From assembly GCA_020061465.1 (NCBI GenBank), contig JAGUYG010000107.1, positions 1 through 38,798 of the forward strand: a stretch of 38,798 nucleotides of DNA, written 5' to 3'. Of the stretch, positions 23,520-32,028 are shown piece after piece (positions within the stretch are counted from its first letter, which is position 1; each line of letters begins with the position of its first letter). The position numbers were made by a program, and so were the translations under genes. This stretch comes from Ignavibacteriales bacterium. GTDB taxonomy: Bacteria; Bacteroidota; Ignavibacteria; Ignavibacteriales; Ignavibacteriaceae. The notes under the pieces were generated by a model, which did not search any database, was not told where the DNA came from, and was given only the letters and a program-made list of their open reading frames with translations.

Positions 23520-24701
23520 TTAATCTATTTTATCAAGGGTGCTTCCCTCTCTAATTTCTATTCTGCGATCATACTTAGTAAGAATTGATTTGCTATCCTC
23601 GAACGACTGTTTCATTAACTCAATGTCTTTCTTTCTAAGAAACGTGTAACTATTTTCAAAATAAGCTGATTCAGCAGGTAATATGATAAATTCTTTTCCA
23701 TTCTGAGTATCACCCTTAAAAACCCAGGTAGGAATGAATTCAGCCTTTGAAATGAAAATTGAATCTTTTGTAAAATTTTTTGTAATGAATAAATTCAAAA
23801 TTGCTCCCGCATCGGAATAGCGCCATCGCTGATTTGATATGAAGTTACCCAATGAGTATGCCACGAAACCGGAATCAAGTTTTCCGGTGTTCGACTTGTA
23901 AAATTTTGCAGGCTGCAAAACATGAGGATGACCACCAATAATAATATCTGCTCCATGTTCAATTGCAAATTCAACCGCTTCTTTTTGATATTTATTCGGT
24001 TCTCTTTGGTATTCTTCACCGAAGTGAAAGTGAATTAAAACTAAATCAGCAGCACTACTCCTGCTTTTTTCAATATCTGATTTAATTTTATCAAAGTTGA
24101 TAAAATTTATTAAATATGGTTTACCAGAAGGGACGGAATATCCATTAGTTCCATACGTATAAGCTAAAAAAGCTATTTTGATTCCCTTAATATTAAAAAT
24201 TCTAATTGAGTCGCTGTCTCTTTGAGAAGTATAGGTACCGTTATAGCAAAGCCCAATCTTATCCAATTGTTCAATAGTCCTTCTTAAACCAAACTCGCCT
24301 TGATCCAAAGAATGATTATTTGCAGTGGTAATTAAATCAAATCCGGCAGTCTTTAATGCATAGGCATAAGCATCAGGTGTATTAAAGCGTGGATAACCGG
24401 AATAGCCTAATTTTTTTCCGGCAAGAACTGTTTCCAGATTACCAAATGTGAAATCTGACTCCTGAAAATATGGTTTCACTTCGCTGAAAACATTTGTAAA
24501 ATCAAAGCTGTCTTTCTCGACCCGCGCATAATTATATTGAACCGAATGACACATTAAATCGCCAACTGCAGAAATCACAATGGTTACGGTTTGCTCTTCT
24601 TTATATATCTCATCCGGTTGATAATAATTTGTAGATAAGATAAATCTCGAGAAAAACGAAAGTGCGGCTGAAAGCAGAAAAATTATGTAGACAGTTTTCA
24701 T
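23520..24701 (-). CDS. CapA-family metallophosphatase-like protein
   Basis: A 393-residue protein with an N-terminal hydrophobic anchor (VYIIFLLSAALSFFSRFIL) and a calcineurin-like CapA/PgsA domain. Motifs: SAVGDLMCHS near residue 48, DFTFGNLETVL near 92, TTANNHSLDQG near 125, LIHFHFGEEYQ near 212, IIIGGHPHVLQP near 240, VAYSLGNFISNQ near 266. CapA is required for poly-gamma-glutamate capsule in Bacillus, but no capB or capC partner is here and many bacteria have isolated CapA-like proteins of unknown role. It is probably a periplasm-facing membrane-anchored phosphoesterase. It is preceded by the terminator of the histone-like gene, so it likely has its own promoter. Confidence 0.85.
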   Translation of the reverse strand: MKTVYIIFLLSAALSFFSRFILSTNYYQPDEIYKEEQTVTIVISAVGDLMCHSVQYNYARVEKDSFDFTNVFSEVKPYFQESDFTFGNLETVLAGKKLGYSGYPRFNTPDAYAYALKTAGFDLITTANNHSLDQGEFGLRRTIEQLDKIGLCYNGTYTSQRDSDSIRIFNIKGIKIAFLAYTYGTNGYSVPSGKPYLINFINFDKIKSDIEKSRSSAADLVLIHFHFGEEYQREPNKYQKEAVEFAIEHGADIIIGGHPHVLQPAKFYKSNTGKLDSGFVAYSLGNFISNQRWRYSDAGAILNLFITKNFTKDSIFISKAEFIPTWVFKGDTQNGKEFIILPAESAYFENSYTFLRKKDIELMKQSFEDSKSILTKYDRRIEIREGSTLDKID

Positions 24702-24704
24702 AAA

Positions 24705-24740
24705 GATAAAAAAGAGGCTGAACTAAAATTAAGTTCAGCC
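24705..24740 (-). terminator. Rho-independent terminator of the histone-like gene
   Basis: In minus-strand sense GGCTGAACT-TAATTTT-AGTTCAGCC forms a perfect 9-bp stem at 24716-24740, followed by TCTTTTTTATC. It is the clearest intrinsic terminator in the window, placed 29 bases after the histone-like stop and immediately before capA. Confidence 0.85.
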
Positions 24741-24768
24741 CGAAAAAATTAGTAAAACAGAAAGACTT

Positions 24769-24963
24769 TTAGCCCTGCTTTGCCGCTTTCCTCTGAACTT
24801 TTACATCCTGCACATCTTTACGGATATCTTGTGCAAGCTTGCGTAAGTCGCTTAATCCCTTTCGAACACGAGTGCCGGCAGCAGATTGTCCCTTTTCATA
24901 AAATTTATGAAAATCGACTTCCAAATTCTTTACTGCTTCAACTAATTCATGGTATTTATTCAT
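24769..24963 (-). CDS. Histone H1-like (Hc1-type) small basic protein
   Basis: A 64-residue lysine/arginine-rich protein: MNKYHELVEAVKNLEVDF, then FYEKGQSAAGTRVRKGLSDL and a basic end KVQRKAAKQG. It matches the small H1-like proteins seen across Bacteroidetes that are related to chlamydial Hc1. Role by family: nucleoid-associated DNA binding. A strong GGAGG site stands six bases before the ATG, and a strong terminator follows, so it is set up for high, separate expression. It lies 32 bases after the Fe-S protein gene. Confidence 0.8.
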   Translation of the reverse strand: MNKYHELVEAVKNLEVDFHKFYEKGQSAAGTRVRKGLSDLRKLAQDIRKDVQDVKVQRKAAKQG

Positions 24964-24995
24964 TTAAACCTCCACTTAATTAATGATAGATATAG

Positions 24996-26996
24996 TTAAT
25001 TAGAGAACTCTAAAATAATTTCAGCAATATCTTTGACGGCAACTTCATCGTTTTTATTAAAGACTTTAACACCGTCAGTCATCATTGTCATACAAAAAGG
25101 ACAAGCCGATGCAATTGTTAAAGCACCTGTTTCAAGTGCTTCGCGTGTACGTTCTTCGTTTATTCTTCCGCCTTCCTCATCCTCTAAGAACATTCTGCCG
25201 CCGCCGGCACCGCAGCAAAATCCTCTGCTTTTGTTTCTGTGCATTTCAACTAAGTTAACATTCCCTATTTTTTGTAAGGAATTGCGAGGGTCGTCATATA
25301 TTTTATTATATCTCCCTAAGTAACATGAATCATGATATGTCACAGTTTGATTTTTATCAGATGAAGTTAATTGAATCTTACCGAAATTAATTAATTGTTG
25401 AATTAACTGCGTGTGGTGAATTACTTCATAATTTCCGCCAAACTGCCTATACTCATTACCTAGAGAATGAAAACAGTGGGGACATGCAGTTACAATTTTT
25501 TTTACACTGTATTTATTAAGAGTTGCAATATTTTCTTGAATCATCATTTGGGCAAGATATTCATTACCCAATCTTCGGGCTGTATCTCCGTTACATTTTT
25601 CTTCTGTTCCTAGAATACGAAAATCAACTCCGGCTTTTTGCATTAATTCAGCGAAAGCTCGCGATACTTTTTTATATCTCTCATCAAAAGAACCGGCACA
25701 GCCAACCCAAAATAATATTTCTCCGTTTGAGTCTTCCGACATCGTTTTAATATTAAGTCCTTCAGCCCAATTAGCTCGGTCGTTTTGATTAAATGCCCAG
25801 GGAGTAAAATTAGTTTCGATACTTTTGAACACACTATTTAGATTGGACGGAAATTGAGATTCGGTTAAAACCAAATTTCTACGCATATCGATAATAGAGT
25901 CAAGATGCTCTATCATCACCGGACATTCTTCAACGCAAGCCATACATGTTGTACATTCCCACAATTCCAGATCTGTTATATAATTATGAACAAGGGTTTT
26001 TTCCATAATTTCATGGTCATTTATTCCTGCTACAACCAATGGTGCTTTTTCGGCAGTGCGGTGTCTTATGTCCACGATTATTTTCATGGGTGATAAAGAT
26101 TTTCCCGCTGTAGCTGCGGGACAATCTGCGGAACATCTTCCGCATTCTGTGCACGAGTAACCATCAAGTATTTGTTTCCATGAGAGATGCTCAATATCGG
26201 GTGCGCCATATACTTCTACATTTTCATCTTCCAGATTTAAAGCTTTAATTGTATTTCTTTTTGAATCTAAATTTGCAAAAAAGGTATTAAGCAGCGATGT
26301 AAGTACATGAAGATGTTTCGAGTAAGGAAGGTAATTAAGAAATGCAAAGATGAGCAGAATATGAATCCACCAAAATATTTCGTGGAAGATTGAGGCTAAA
26401 TTACTGCCTGAGCTGAAGAACATTTTTCCTAAAATTAATGAAATCGGTCTTAGCTCTTTATCTGCTAACATGAAATGCTTTTGAGCAATGAGAGAAGCGT
26501 TTTGTCCGAACATAGAAACACAAACCAGTAAAATCAGAACAAGAATTAATGCTGCATCAAGTTTACCTGCCCCGTCAACTTCCAATCTTGCTACGCGTTG
26601 AATAAATCTTCTATAGAGAGCAAATAGTACAGCCAGAATAACTAATACTCCGAATACATCCTGGATTATTGTAACGGCAGAATAAAAGTATCCTGCGAAT
26701 TCCAAAGTAAATGGAGAATAAAATCCCTGTATTACTGCCTCAATAACTGCAAACAGAAACAAAACAAATCCCCAAAAAATGAACACGTGTAAAATACCCG
26801 CAGCGGGATCGCGCAATAATTTCGCTTGTAAGAATCCGACTTTCCAAACAGTAAGCAATCTTTTACCAATGGAATCAAATCTATCGTCTTGCTTTTTAGC
26901 TACCAACATGTAAATAATTAATTTTCTGGTGCTCCAAATAAATGTTGCAAGTGCAATAAGAAAAATCAGGATAAATATGTAGTTTTTTGATTCCAT
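24996..26996 (-). CDS. Membrane Fe-S oxidoreductase, heterodisulfide-reductase-like
   Basis: A 666-residue inner-membrane electron-transfer protein. The first 240 residues hold about five or six membrane helices with histidines suited to heme b (H70, H205, H212, H228, H230), like the NarI/DsrM family. A ferredoxin-like domain carries two CxxCxxCxxxCP clusters (C282/285/288/292 and C348/351/354/358). Two CCG domains follow: WVGCAGSFDERYKK, then CPHCFHSLGNE, HDSCYLGRYNKIYDDPR, FCCGAGGGRMF and CPFCMTMM, as in HdrB/D. Such fusions link soluble donors, often electron-transfer flavoprotein, to the quinone pool. No etf gene is in the window, so the donor is inferred only from family. Confidence 0.85.
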   Translation of the reverse strand: MESKNYIFILIFLIALATFIWSTRKLIIYMLVAKKQDDRFDSIGKRLLTVWKVGFLQAKLLRDPAAGILHVFIFWGFVLFLFAVIEAVIQGFYSPFTLEFAGYFYSAVTIIQDVFGVLVILAVLFALYRRFIQRVARLEVDGAGKLDAALILVLILLVCVSMFGQNASLIAQKHFMLADKELRPISLILGKMFFSSGSNLASIFHEIFWWIHILLIFAFLNYLPYSKHLHVLTSLLNTFFANLDSKRNTIKALNLEDENVEVYGAPDIEHLSWKQILDGYSCTECGRCSADCPAATAGKSLSPMKIIVDIRHRTAEKAPLVVAGINDHEIMEKTLVHNYITDLELWECTTCMACVEECPVMIEHLDSIIDMRRNLVLTESQFPSNLNSVFKSIETNFTPWAFNQNDRANWAEGLNIKTMSEDSNGEILFWVGCAGSFDERYKKVSRAFAELMQKAGVDFRILGTEEKCNGDTARRLGNEYLAQMMIQENIATLNKYSVKKIVTACPHCFHSLGNEYRQFGGNYEVIHHTQLIQQLINFGKIQLTSSDKNQTVTYHDSCYLGRYNKIYDDPRNSLQKIGNVNLVEMHRNKSRGFCCGAGGGRMFLEDEEGGRINEERTREALETGALTIASACPFCMTMMTDGVKVFNKNDEVAVKDIAEIILEFSN

Positions 26997-27018
26997 TAAA
27001 AAAATTGTCGATTACTCT

Positions 27019-27600
27019 TTAGAGGGTATTATTTTTTTTCGGAACAGCAAAGTAAATTGCCGCTGAAGCAAATACTTTTACAACAGTCCATACAGAAAAT
27101 ACTGCAGCACCGGCAGTTAGTGATGCGCTTAAATCTTTTAGATAAAAAACTTCCAGATGAATTACACCTATAGCAAGAATTATAAGATTTGCTGCTAACA
27201 TGGCTAAAACAACGGCAAAATAGTTTTTATATTTTTCAATAACGTAACCTGTAATAAAAGCTGCCAATGGAAAGGCAAGAAGATAACCTCCGGTTGGTCC
27301 TATAATCCTAGCAAACCCGATTGCGCCATCCGGTACTTGTGCAAAAACCGGTAAACCCATTATACCCAATAATAAATAAAGAAACTGACTATAGGCTCCG
27401 TCTCGAGCGCCAAGAAAAGCACCGGCTAAAACCACCATCATTGTTTGAAGGGTAAACGGTACCGGTTTAACCGGAATAGCAACTTGAGCTGAAACTGCTG
27501 TAATTAATGCAAACGTTATTATCCAGAAAAGGCGTAAAGAAAACGCATAGCTGGTTATTTGCCAAATTTTATTCTCTTGAATATTAATTTTAGAAAACAT
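27019..27600 (-). CDS. bioY: Biotin transporter BioY
   Basis: S-component of an ECF-type biotin uptake system, with about six membrane helices. BioY features: PVKPVPFTLQTMMVVLAGAF near residue 50, FLGARDGAYSQFLYLLLG, and the conserved GPTGGYLLAFPLAAFITGY. I place the start at the ATG at 27600 (MFSKIN), which has TGAGGA upstream; an in-frame ATG at 27612 would lack such spacing. No bioMN energising genes and no recognisable biotin-repressor site are adjacent, so it may use a shared ECF module or work alone. It lies 22 bases upstream of the Fe-S gene on the same strand. Confidence 0.92.
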   Translation of the reverse strand: MFSKINIQENKIWQITSYAFSLRLFWIITFALITAVSAQVAIPVKPVPFTLQTMMVVLAGAFLGARDGAYSQFLYLLLGIMGLPVFAQVPDGAIGFARIIGPTGGYLLAFPLAAFITGYVIEKYKNYFAVVLAMLAANLIILAIGVIHLEVFYLKDLSASLTAGAAVFSVWTVVKVFASAAIYFAVPKKNNTL

Positions 27601-28453
27601 TATTATCCTCATATATAATTTTAAATTTTCGTTAGAAGTAACACTGTATGACTTGAGTTATGAAAACGAAACTTCAAGAGCAAGCTTGAAAATAAAAGAA
27701 TTTCCCTGAAAAACACTGAAACGATGTTTAATTTTTTATTAGCTATTCGTGTAAAGCTCAGAATTGATTTAAAAAAAGATAAAAATAGATGCGGTTCGCT
27801 AAAATGAATGAAGCGCCCACAACTAAAATCAATTGATGTTAGATGTAAATTCAAATAGGCTACTTTCTGATTTAAGTTATGAGCGATTATTGGATATAAA
27901 ATTCTTCATTGTCCGTAATTATAAGTTTTGTTATTGAAGAATAATCCATCAAATTTTCTAACTACTCTCACAAGAAGACAATTATGCGCACTCACAATCC
28001 GTAAAATCTAACACTTTTGACTCATGAACAAAGTTTATGTGAAGTAATATTTTAGTTATCATTTTCTTAATGCATGCAATTGTAAATTTCTTCTCTTTCG
28101 GAAAGCAGAATAAATTCTTTGTTCATTTTAATCAAATATGCTTATTAAAGACTGAAAAGTCAAGAATTTAGACCAAATTTTAACTTTTTAAATGAATCAT
28201 GTTAAAAGAAAAGATTATGGCAATTTTAATAGAATTTATTTTATCGCCTGGCTCACCTTTGATTTTTACCAACCTGTTCAATAAGAGGGAATAGTAAAGA
28301 CGAACTCAGGATTCTTTTTTAAATTTGATTTATCAACTTCTTTTATTTTAATTTATTTTTAACACACATTGTATTAATTTGTACTGCCAATAATTAAATT
28401 TTGAAGTTAATATTGCTTCAGTGTTAATCACGTTCATGAATAAATTTATATCA
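27601..28453. other. Long AT-rich intergenic region, no convincing gene
   Basis: About 850 bases between divergently transcribed bioY and the hisA-like gene. A 77-codon minus-strand frame (27621-27854) shows no family features or ribosome-binding site. A weak dyad (ATTCTTCA ... TGAAGAAT) occurs near 27900-27945. No tRNA, repeat array or riboswitch shape was recognised. Confidence 0.4.
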
Positions 28454-29209
28454 ATGAAACGATTTCTACTTGTAATCCCTTCAATAGATATAAGGGACGG
28501 CAAAACCGTTCGAGTTATTCAGGGGATACCGGAACTTGGCTGTAAGGAATACGGCAGCGATCCTGTTGAAATGGCTAAAATTTGGCGGGCAGAGAACGCA
28601 AAGATGCTTCATGTAGTTGACTTTGACGGTGCACTTGAACATTCTAGAAAAAATTTTCAGCTGGTTGAAAAAATTTGTTCTTCCGTTATTATTCCTGTTC
28701 AGTTTGCCGGCGGTATAAGAACTCTTGAAGATGCCGATTTGATCATGGAAACGGGTATCAGCAGACTTGTTGTTAGCACTATTGCAATTGAGAATTCTAA
28801 TGACTTCAAAAAGTTATTTGAAAAATATGGATCGGCAAAGATAGCCGTTTCACTCGATGTTTTGGACAATCAATTAATAATCAGAGGCAGGCAAATAAAA
28901 ACCGGTATTTCTTGTACATCTTTCGCAAAAACGATGAGTGAGATAGGTGTTGATAGATTTATCGTTACCGATGTAAAAAGAAACGGTATGCTTGGCGGAC
29001 CAAACTTACCCTTATGCGAACAAATAATTGAGGTTACAAATGCTAAAATAACTTTATCGGGTGGAATAAGAAATAAAGATGAATTAATGGATATTCAAAA
29101 TTTAATGCACACTGGTATCGACTCGGTGATAGTGGGAAGAGCTTTATATGAAAATAGATTTCCTTGTCAAAAATTGTGGCGCTTAGCTGAATCCGGAATA
29201 TTTAATTAA
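28454..29209 (+). CDS. hisA: HisA-like phosphoribosylformimino-AICAR-P isomerase
   Basis: TIM-barrel sugar isomerase of the HisA/HisF family. The two half-barrel catalytic Asp are present: D12 (VIPSIDIRDGKTVR) and the Asp of VTDVKRNGMLGG. Phosphate-binding loops FAGGIRTLEDADL and LSGGIRNKDELM are clear, and the end GVIVGRALYENRF-type signature is present (SVIVGRALYENRF). Departures from typical HisA are QGIPELG in place of RLxQGD and KRNG in place of (S/A)RDG. The start is set at the ATG at 28454 (MKRFLLVIPSID), since the upstream GTG at 28421 adds only an unlikely tail. It is not with other his genes but heads a plus-strand trio with a cyclic-nucleotide-binding protein and a UspA. It could be the normal HisA or a specialised paralogue. 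Confidence 0.8.
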   Translation: MKRFLLVIPSIDIRDGKTVRVIQGIPELGCKEYGSDPVEMAKIWRAENAKMLHVVDFDGALEHSRKNFQLVEKICSSVIIPVQFAGGIRTLEDADLIMETGISRLVVSTIAIENSNDFKKLFEKYGSAKIAVSLDVLDNQLIIRGRQIKTGISCTSFAKTMSEIGVDRFIVTDVKRNGMLGGPNLPLCEQIIEVTNAKITLSGGIRNKDELMDIQNLMHTGIDSVIVGRALYENRFPCQKLWRLAESGIFN

Positions 29210-29220
29210 AGGATAAAAAA

Positions 29221-29766
29221 ATGAACGAAGAACAACCGCGTGTAATTCATAGCAGCTTTTGGGCTAATCTTTTCAAATCCCCTACAGATAAATCCGATCT
29301 TGAAAATGTTCTTAAGATGATTCCCCCATTCGCTGAATTGAATAAGAGAGATATTTCAATGTTAACTTCTTTTATTCATATCAGACAATATGTGCCAGGC
29401 GAATATATTTTTCATCAAGGAGATCCCGGCATAGGGCTTTATGTAATCCGAGAAGGCGAGGTGCTTATTCAGAGGGCACTTCAATCAGGAGAAACTATTC
29501 CTTTAGCAATATTTAAAAAAGGTGATTTTTTTGGTGAGCTAGCACTCGTTGATAATGAAGAGCGTTCCGCTTCGGCAATTGCTCAAACCGATTGCCGGCT
29601 AGCTGTGGTTTTCAAACCCGACCTTGATGATTTTATCGAAAAGTATCCTAAAAAAGGGATTAAGATTCTACAGGGTATTTCGCATATCATAGTTACACGG
29701 CTGCGTCAATTAAATGAAGATCATATAGCACTTCAGAGTAAATTATTAAATGCTCGGGAGGATTAA
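29221..29766 (+). CDS. Cyclic-nucleotide-binding domain protein without HTH
   Basis: A 181-residue protein with one cNMP-binding domain: MIPPFAELNKRDISMLTSF near residue 33, YIFHQGDPGIGLYVIREGEV near 61, and the phosphate-binding cassette FFGELALVDNEERSASAIA near 101 with the conserved Glu and Arg. After the C-helix there is only a short helical tail (LNEDHIALQSKLLNARED), with no CRP-type helix-turn-helix. It is therefore a sensor or partner protein rather than a transcription factor. AGGAT lies upstream. It sits 11 bases after hisA and overlaps the frame before uspA, so the three are probably co-transcribed. Confidence 0.85.
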   Translation: MNEEQPRVIHSSFWANLFKSPTDKSDLENVLKMIPPFAELNKRDISMLTSFIHIRQYVPGEYIFHQGDPGIGLYVIREGEVLIQRALQSGETIPLAIFKKGDFFGELALVDNEERSASAIAQTDCRLAVVFKPDLDDFIEKYPKKGIKILQGISHIIVTRLRQLNEDHIALQSKLLNARED

Positions 29767-29767
29767 A

Positions 29768-30265
29768 ATGAACCTAAACATCAATAAAATTCTTGTTCCG
29801 ATTGATTTTTCGGATTATTCAAAAAGCGCACTTAAGTATGCAGTAAACTTTGCGCGGTATTTCACTGCCGATTTGTTTCTTGTCTATGTTGTAGAACCGG
29901 TTATATATCCGCCGGATTTTTCAATGGGGCAAATTGCTTTTCCGTCTGCCGACCTTGAAATGGATCGAAGGGCGGTAGATGAATTGAACAGGCTTGCCAA
30001 AAATGAAATACCACCTGATATAAAGGTAAAAAACATCGTAAAAACCGGTAAACCGTTTCTTGAAATTATTGAAACCGCTTCCGAAGAGGATGTTGATCTG
30101 ATAATAATCGCAACTCACGGTCATTCGGGTGTAGAACATATTCTTTTCGGCAGCACGGCAGAAAAAGTTGTACGCAAAGCTCCCTGTCCGGTGCTTACAT
30201 TAAGAGAACCGGTAAAAGGTTTCATCTTCAAGGACAAATTAAATCAGGAGAGAGCGAAGGATTAG
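29768..30265 (+). CDS. Universal stress protein UspA family
   Basis: A single-domain UspA protein of about 165 residues beginning NINKILVPIDFSDYSKSALK, with the ATP-binding loop GHSGVEHILFGSTAEKV (G-2x-G-9x-G-S/T) near residue 120 and the end PVLTLREP. It probably binds ATP. The start is the ATG at 29768, preceded by GGGAGG, which lies within the last codons of the cyclic-nucleotide-binding gene. The pairing of a cNMP sensor and a UspA suggests an adenylate-nucleotide-related stress response (inference). Confidence 0.9.
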   Translation: MNLNINKILVPIDFSDYSKSALKYAVNFARYFTADLFLVYVVEPVIYPPDFSMGQIAFPSADLEMDRRAVDELNRLAKNEIPPDIKVKNIVKTGKPFLEIIETASEEDVDLIIIATHGHSGVEHILFGSTAEKVVRKAPCPVLTLREPVKGFIFKDKLNQERAKD

Positions 30266-30271
30266 ACCCGC

Positions 30272-30303
30272 AGCGAAAAAATGAGCGTATTAATTTTTTC
30301 GCT
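30272..30303. terminator. Bidirectional hairpin between convergent genes
   Basis: AGCGAAAAAAT (30272-30282) and ATTTTTTCGCT (30293-30303) are perfect 11-base arms. The right arm overlaps the last codons of the polyprenyl synthase gene. The stem contains A and T runs, so it can act as a terminator for uspA (plus) and for the long minus-strand unit. Confidence 0.5.
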
Positions 30304-31270
30304 CAATAATAAAATCCACCAGTGCTTCAAGAGCAATTTTGCTCTGCGACTCGGGAAATATTTTTAAAGCTTCTTTAGCCTGCTGTGAGTACTTAATGGT
30401 AGTCCTAACAGCATATTCAATTCCGTTCTGTTGTCTAACAAATTCAATGATCTTCTTTACGCTCTCCTTATTATTTTCATTCTTAATAATTCTTCTTATC
30501 GAAGCAGCTTCGCGTACAGAGACTTGATTAAGCGAATAAATAAGAGGAAGAGTAATTTTTTTCTCTTTGATGTCTCCGCCAACCGGTTTCCCTGTAAGGC
30601 TAAAGGAACCTTCATAATCGAGTATGTCGTCTCTTATTTGAAAGGCAATCCCGATTGATTCTCCGAATCGCCTTAAGGCAGCATGATATTCGGGATTATC
30701 TGAGCTGCTCATTGAGCCAATCAAACAGCATGTTTCAAGAAGTGAAGCAGTTTTATCCGAAATTATTTTGAAATATGTCTCTTCGTCTATATCAAGTTTT
30801 CTAGTCTTCTGAATCTGAAGCAGCTCACCTTCTGACATTCTCTTAACTGTATTTGATATAACGCCAAGGAAATCAAAATCTTTACCATCAACAGCTATCA
30901 TCAAACCTCTTGAAAGTAGATAGTCACCCATTAAAACAGCAACTTTATTTTTAAAGATTGCATTTATCGACCAGAAGCCCCTTCTTTTATCGGCATTATC
31001 AACTACATCATCGTGAATTAAAGTGGCGGTATGCAGCAATTCAACTAACGCTGCGCCTCTGTAAGTTCGTTCATTAACACCGCCGGAAACTTTAGCAGAG
31101 AGCAGCACGACAAGAGGTCTAATCTTCTTCCCTTTTTGTCTTATTATATATCGGGCAATTAAATCGACTAGTCCCACTTTGGACTTCATCGAGGCTTTGA
31201 ATAAGTCGCTAAACTGCACCAACTCCGACTTGATCGGTTTACTGATTTCGGATAATGTTCCCTTTATCAC
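30290..31270 (-). CDS. Polyprenyl diphosphate synthase
   Basis: All-trans prenyltransferase that elongates allylic diphosphates with IPP, likely making the octaprenyl-range side chain of menaquinone. Both aspartate-rich motifs are present: HDDVVDNADKRRG (D87, D88, D91) and QIRDDILDYEG (D214, D215, D218). KIRPLVVLLSAK near residue 49 and the following KPVGGDIKEKKITLPLI are also typical. The length is 326 residues. The start is a GTG inside GTGA, overlapping the tatC stop by four bases. It is the last gene of the long minus-strand unit. Product chain length cannot be read safely from sequence alone. Confidence 0.9.
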   Translation of the reverse strand: MIKGTLSEISKPIKSELVQFSDLFKASMKSKVGLVDLIARYIIRQKGKKIRPLVVLLSAKVSGGVNERTYRGAALVELLHTATLIHDDVVDNADKRRGFWSINAIFKNKVAVLMGDYLLSRGLMIAVDGKDFDFLGVISNTVKRMSEGELLQIQKTRKLDIDEETYFKIISDKTASLLETCCLIGSMSSSDNPEYHAALRRFGESIGIAFQIRDDILDYEGSFSLTGKPVGGDIKEKKITLPLIYSLNQVSVREAASIRRIIKNENNKESVKKIIEFVRQQNGIEYAVRTTIKYSQQAKEALKIFPESQSKIALEALVDFIIERKN

Positions 31271-32028
31271 TTCTTTTTCGCTGCTAACTTTGAAATAAAT
31301 ATACTTACCTCATATAATAAAACCAACGGAACTGCCAGTACAATTTGAGATACGGGATCAGTACCGGGAGTTAAAAATGCAGCCAGAATCAATATAGCTA
31401 CTATCGAATGTTTTCGATACTTACGCATAAATGCCGGTGTTAATATCCCCAGCTTTGTAAGAAAAAATGATATCATCGGCAGTTCGAACACAAAACCTGC
31501 TGCAAGCATAACACTAATAATAATCGAAAGATATTCGTCAATTGCAAACTGATTTGCTATTTCAGCGGAACCGAATTGTGCGGCAAATTTTAATGTTAAT
31601 GGAAGCATAGCATAATAGGCGAAGAATATTCCGGCTAAAAAACATAACGAAGAATAAATTACGATTAAAGAGATATAGCGCCGCTCTTGCTTTCTTAATG
31701 CAGGAGAGATAAACTTCCAGAATTGATAAAAAATATTTGGTATGCTTAAAACTATGCCGCCCATTATTGCAACTTGAACATAAAGGAATAGTTGCCCGAA
31801 GGGACGAAGATTTTGCAGTATTGCACCCGAGTCGCGTGCGGGTTTTAATAAAATTACGTCGATCAGATAGTCGATAAATATCCAGCAAACCACAGCTCCG
31901 ATAATCAATCCGGCAAGTGAATAAATAATCCTCCATCTTAATTCCTCGAGATGTTCGAGGAAAGTCATTTCAGCTTGGTGAGCTTCATTATGGTTTAATT
32001 CTTCTTCAAGCTTTTCAGTTTCAGCCAC
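31267..32028 (-). CDS. tatC: Twin-arginine translocase subunit TatC
   Basis: Core membrane receptor of the Tat pathway for folded proteins. Six helices are predicted in 253 residues. Signatures are [14 protein letters not shown] at the N-terminus (signal-peptide binding Glu), the first periplasmic segment, [16 protein letters not shown] near residue 178, [22 protein letters not shown], and [20 protein letters not shown]. The start is a GTG overlapping the glyA stop region by eight bases. No tatA or tatB gene is in the window. Confidence 0.95.
   Translation of the reverse strand: MAETEKLEEELNHNEAHQAEMTFLEHLEELRWRIIYSLAGLIIGAVVCWIFIDYLIDVILLKPARDSGAILQNLRPFGQLFLYVQVAIMGGIVLSIPNIFYQFWKFISPALRKQERRYISLIVIYSSLCFLAGIFFAYYAMLPLTLKFAAQFGSAEIANQFAIDEYLSIIISVMLAAGFVFELPMISFFLTKLGILTPAFMRKYRKHSIVAILILAAFLTPGTDPVSQIVLAVPLVLLYEVSIFISKLAAKKK

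Noticed and set aside
23520-24701. Poly-gamma-glutamate capsule locus
   Set aside because: Only a CapA-like gene is present; no capB/capC partners adjoin it.
27621-27854. 77-codon minus-strand open frame upstream of bioY
   Set aside because: No ribosome-binding site, no family features, Phe/Ser-rich composition expected from AT-rich non-coding DNA.
27601-28453. Biotin-repressor site or riboswitch upstream of bioY
   Set aside because: No paired TTGTAAAC/TTGTTAAC-like half-sites and no conserved riboswitch core could be found by eye.
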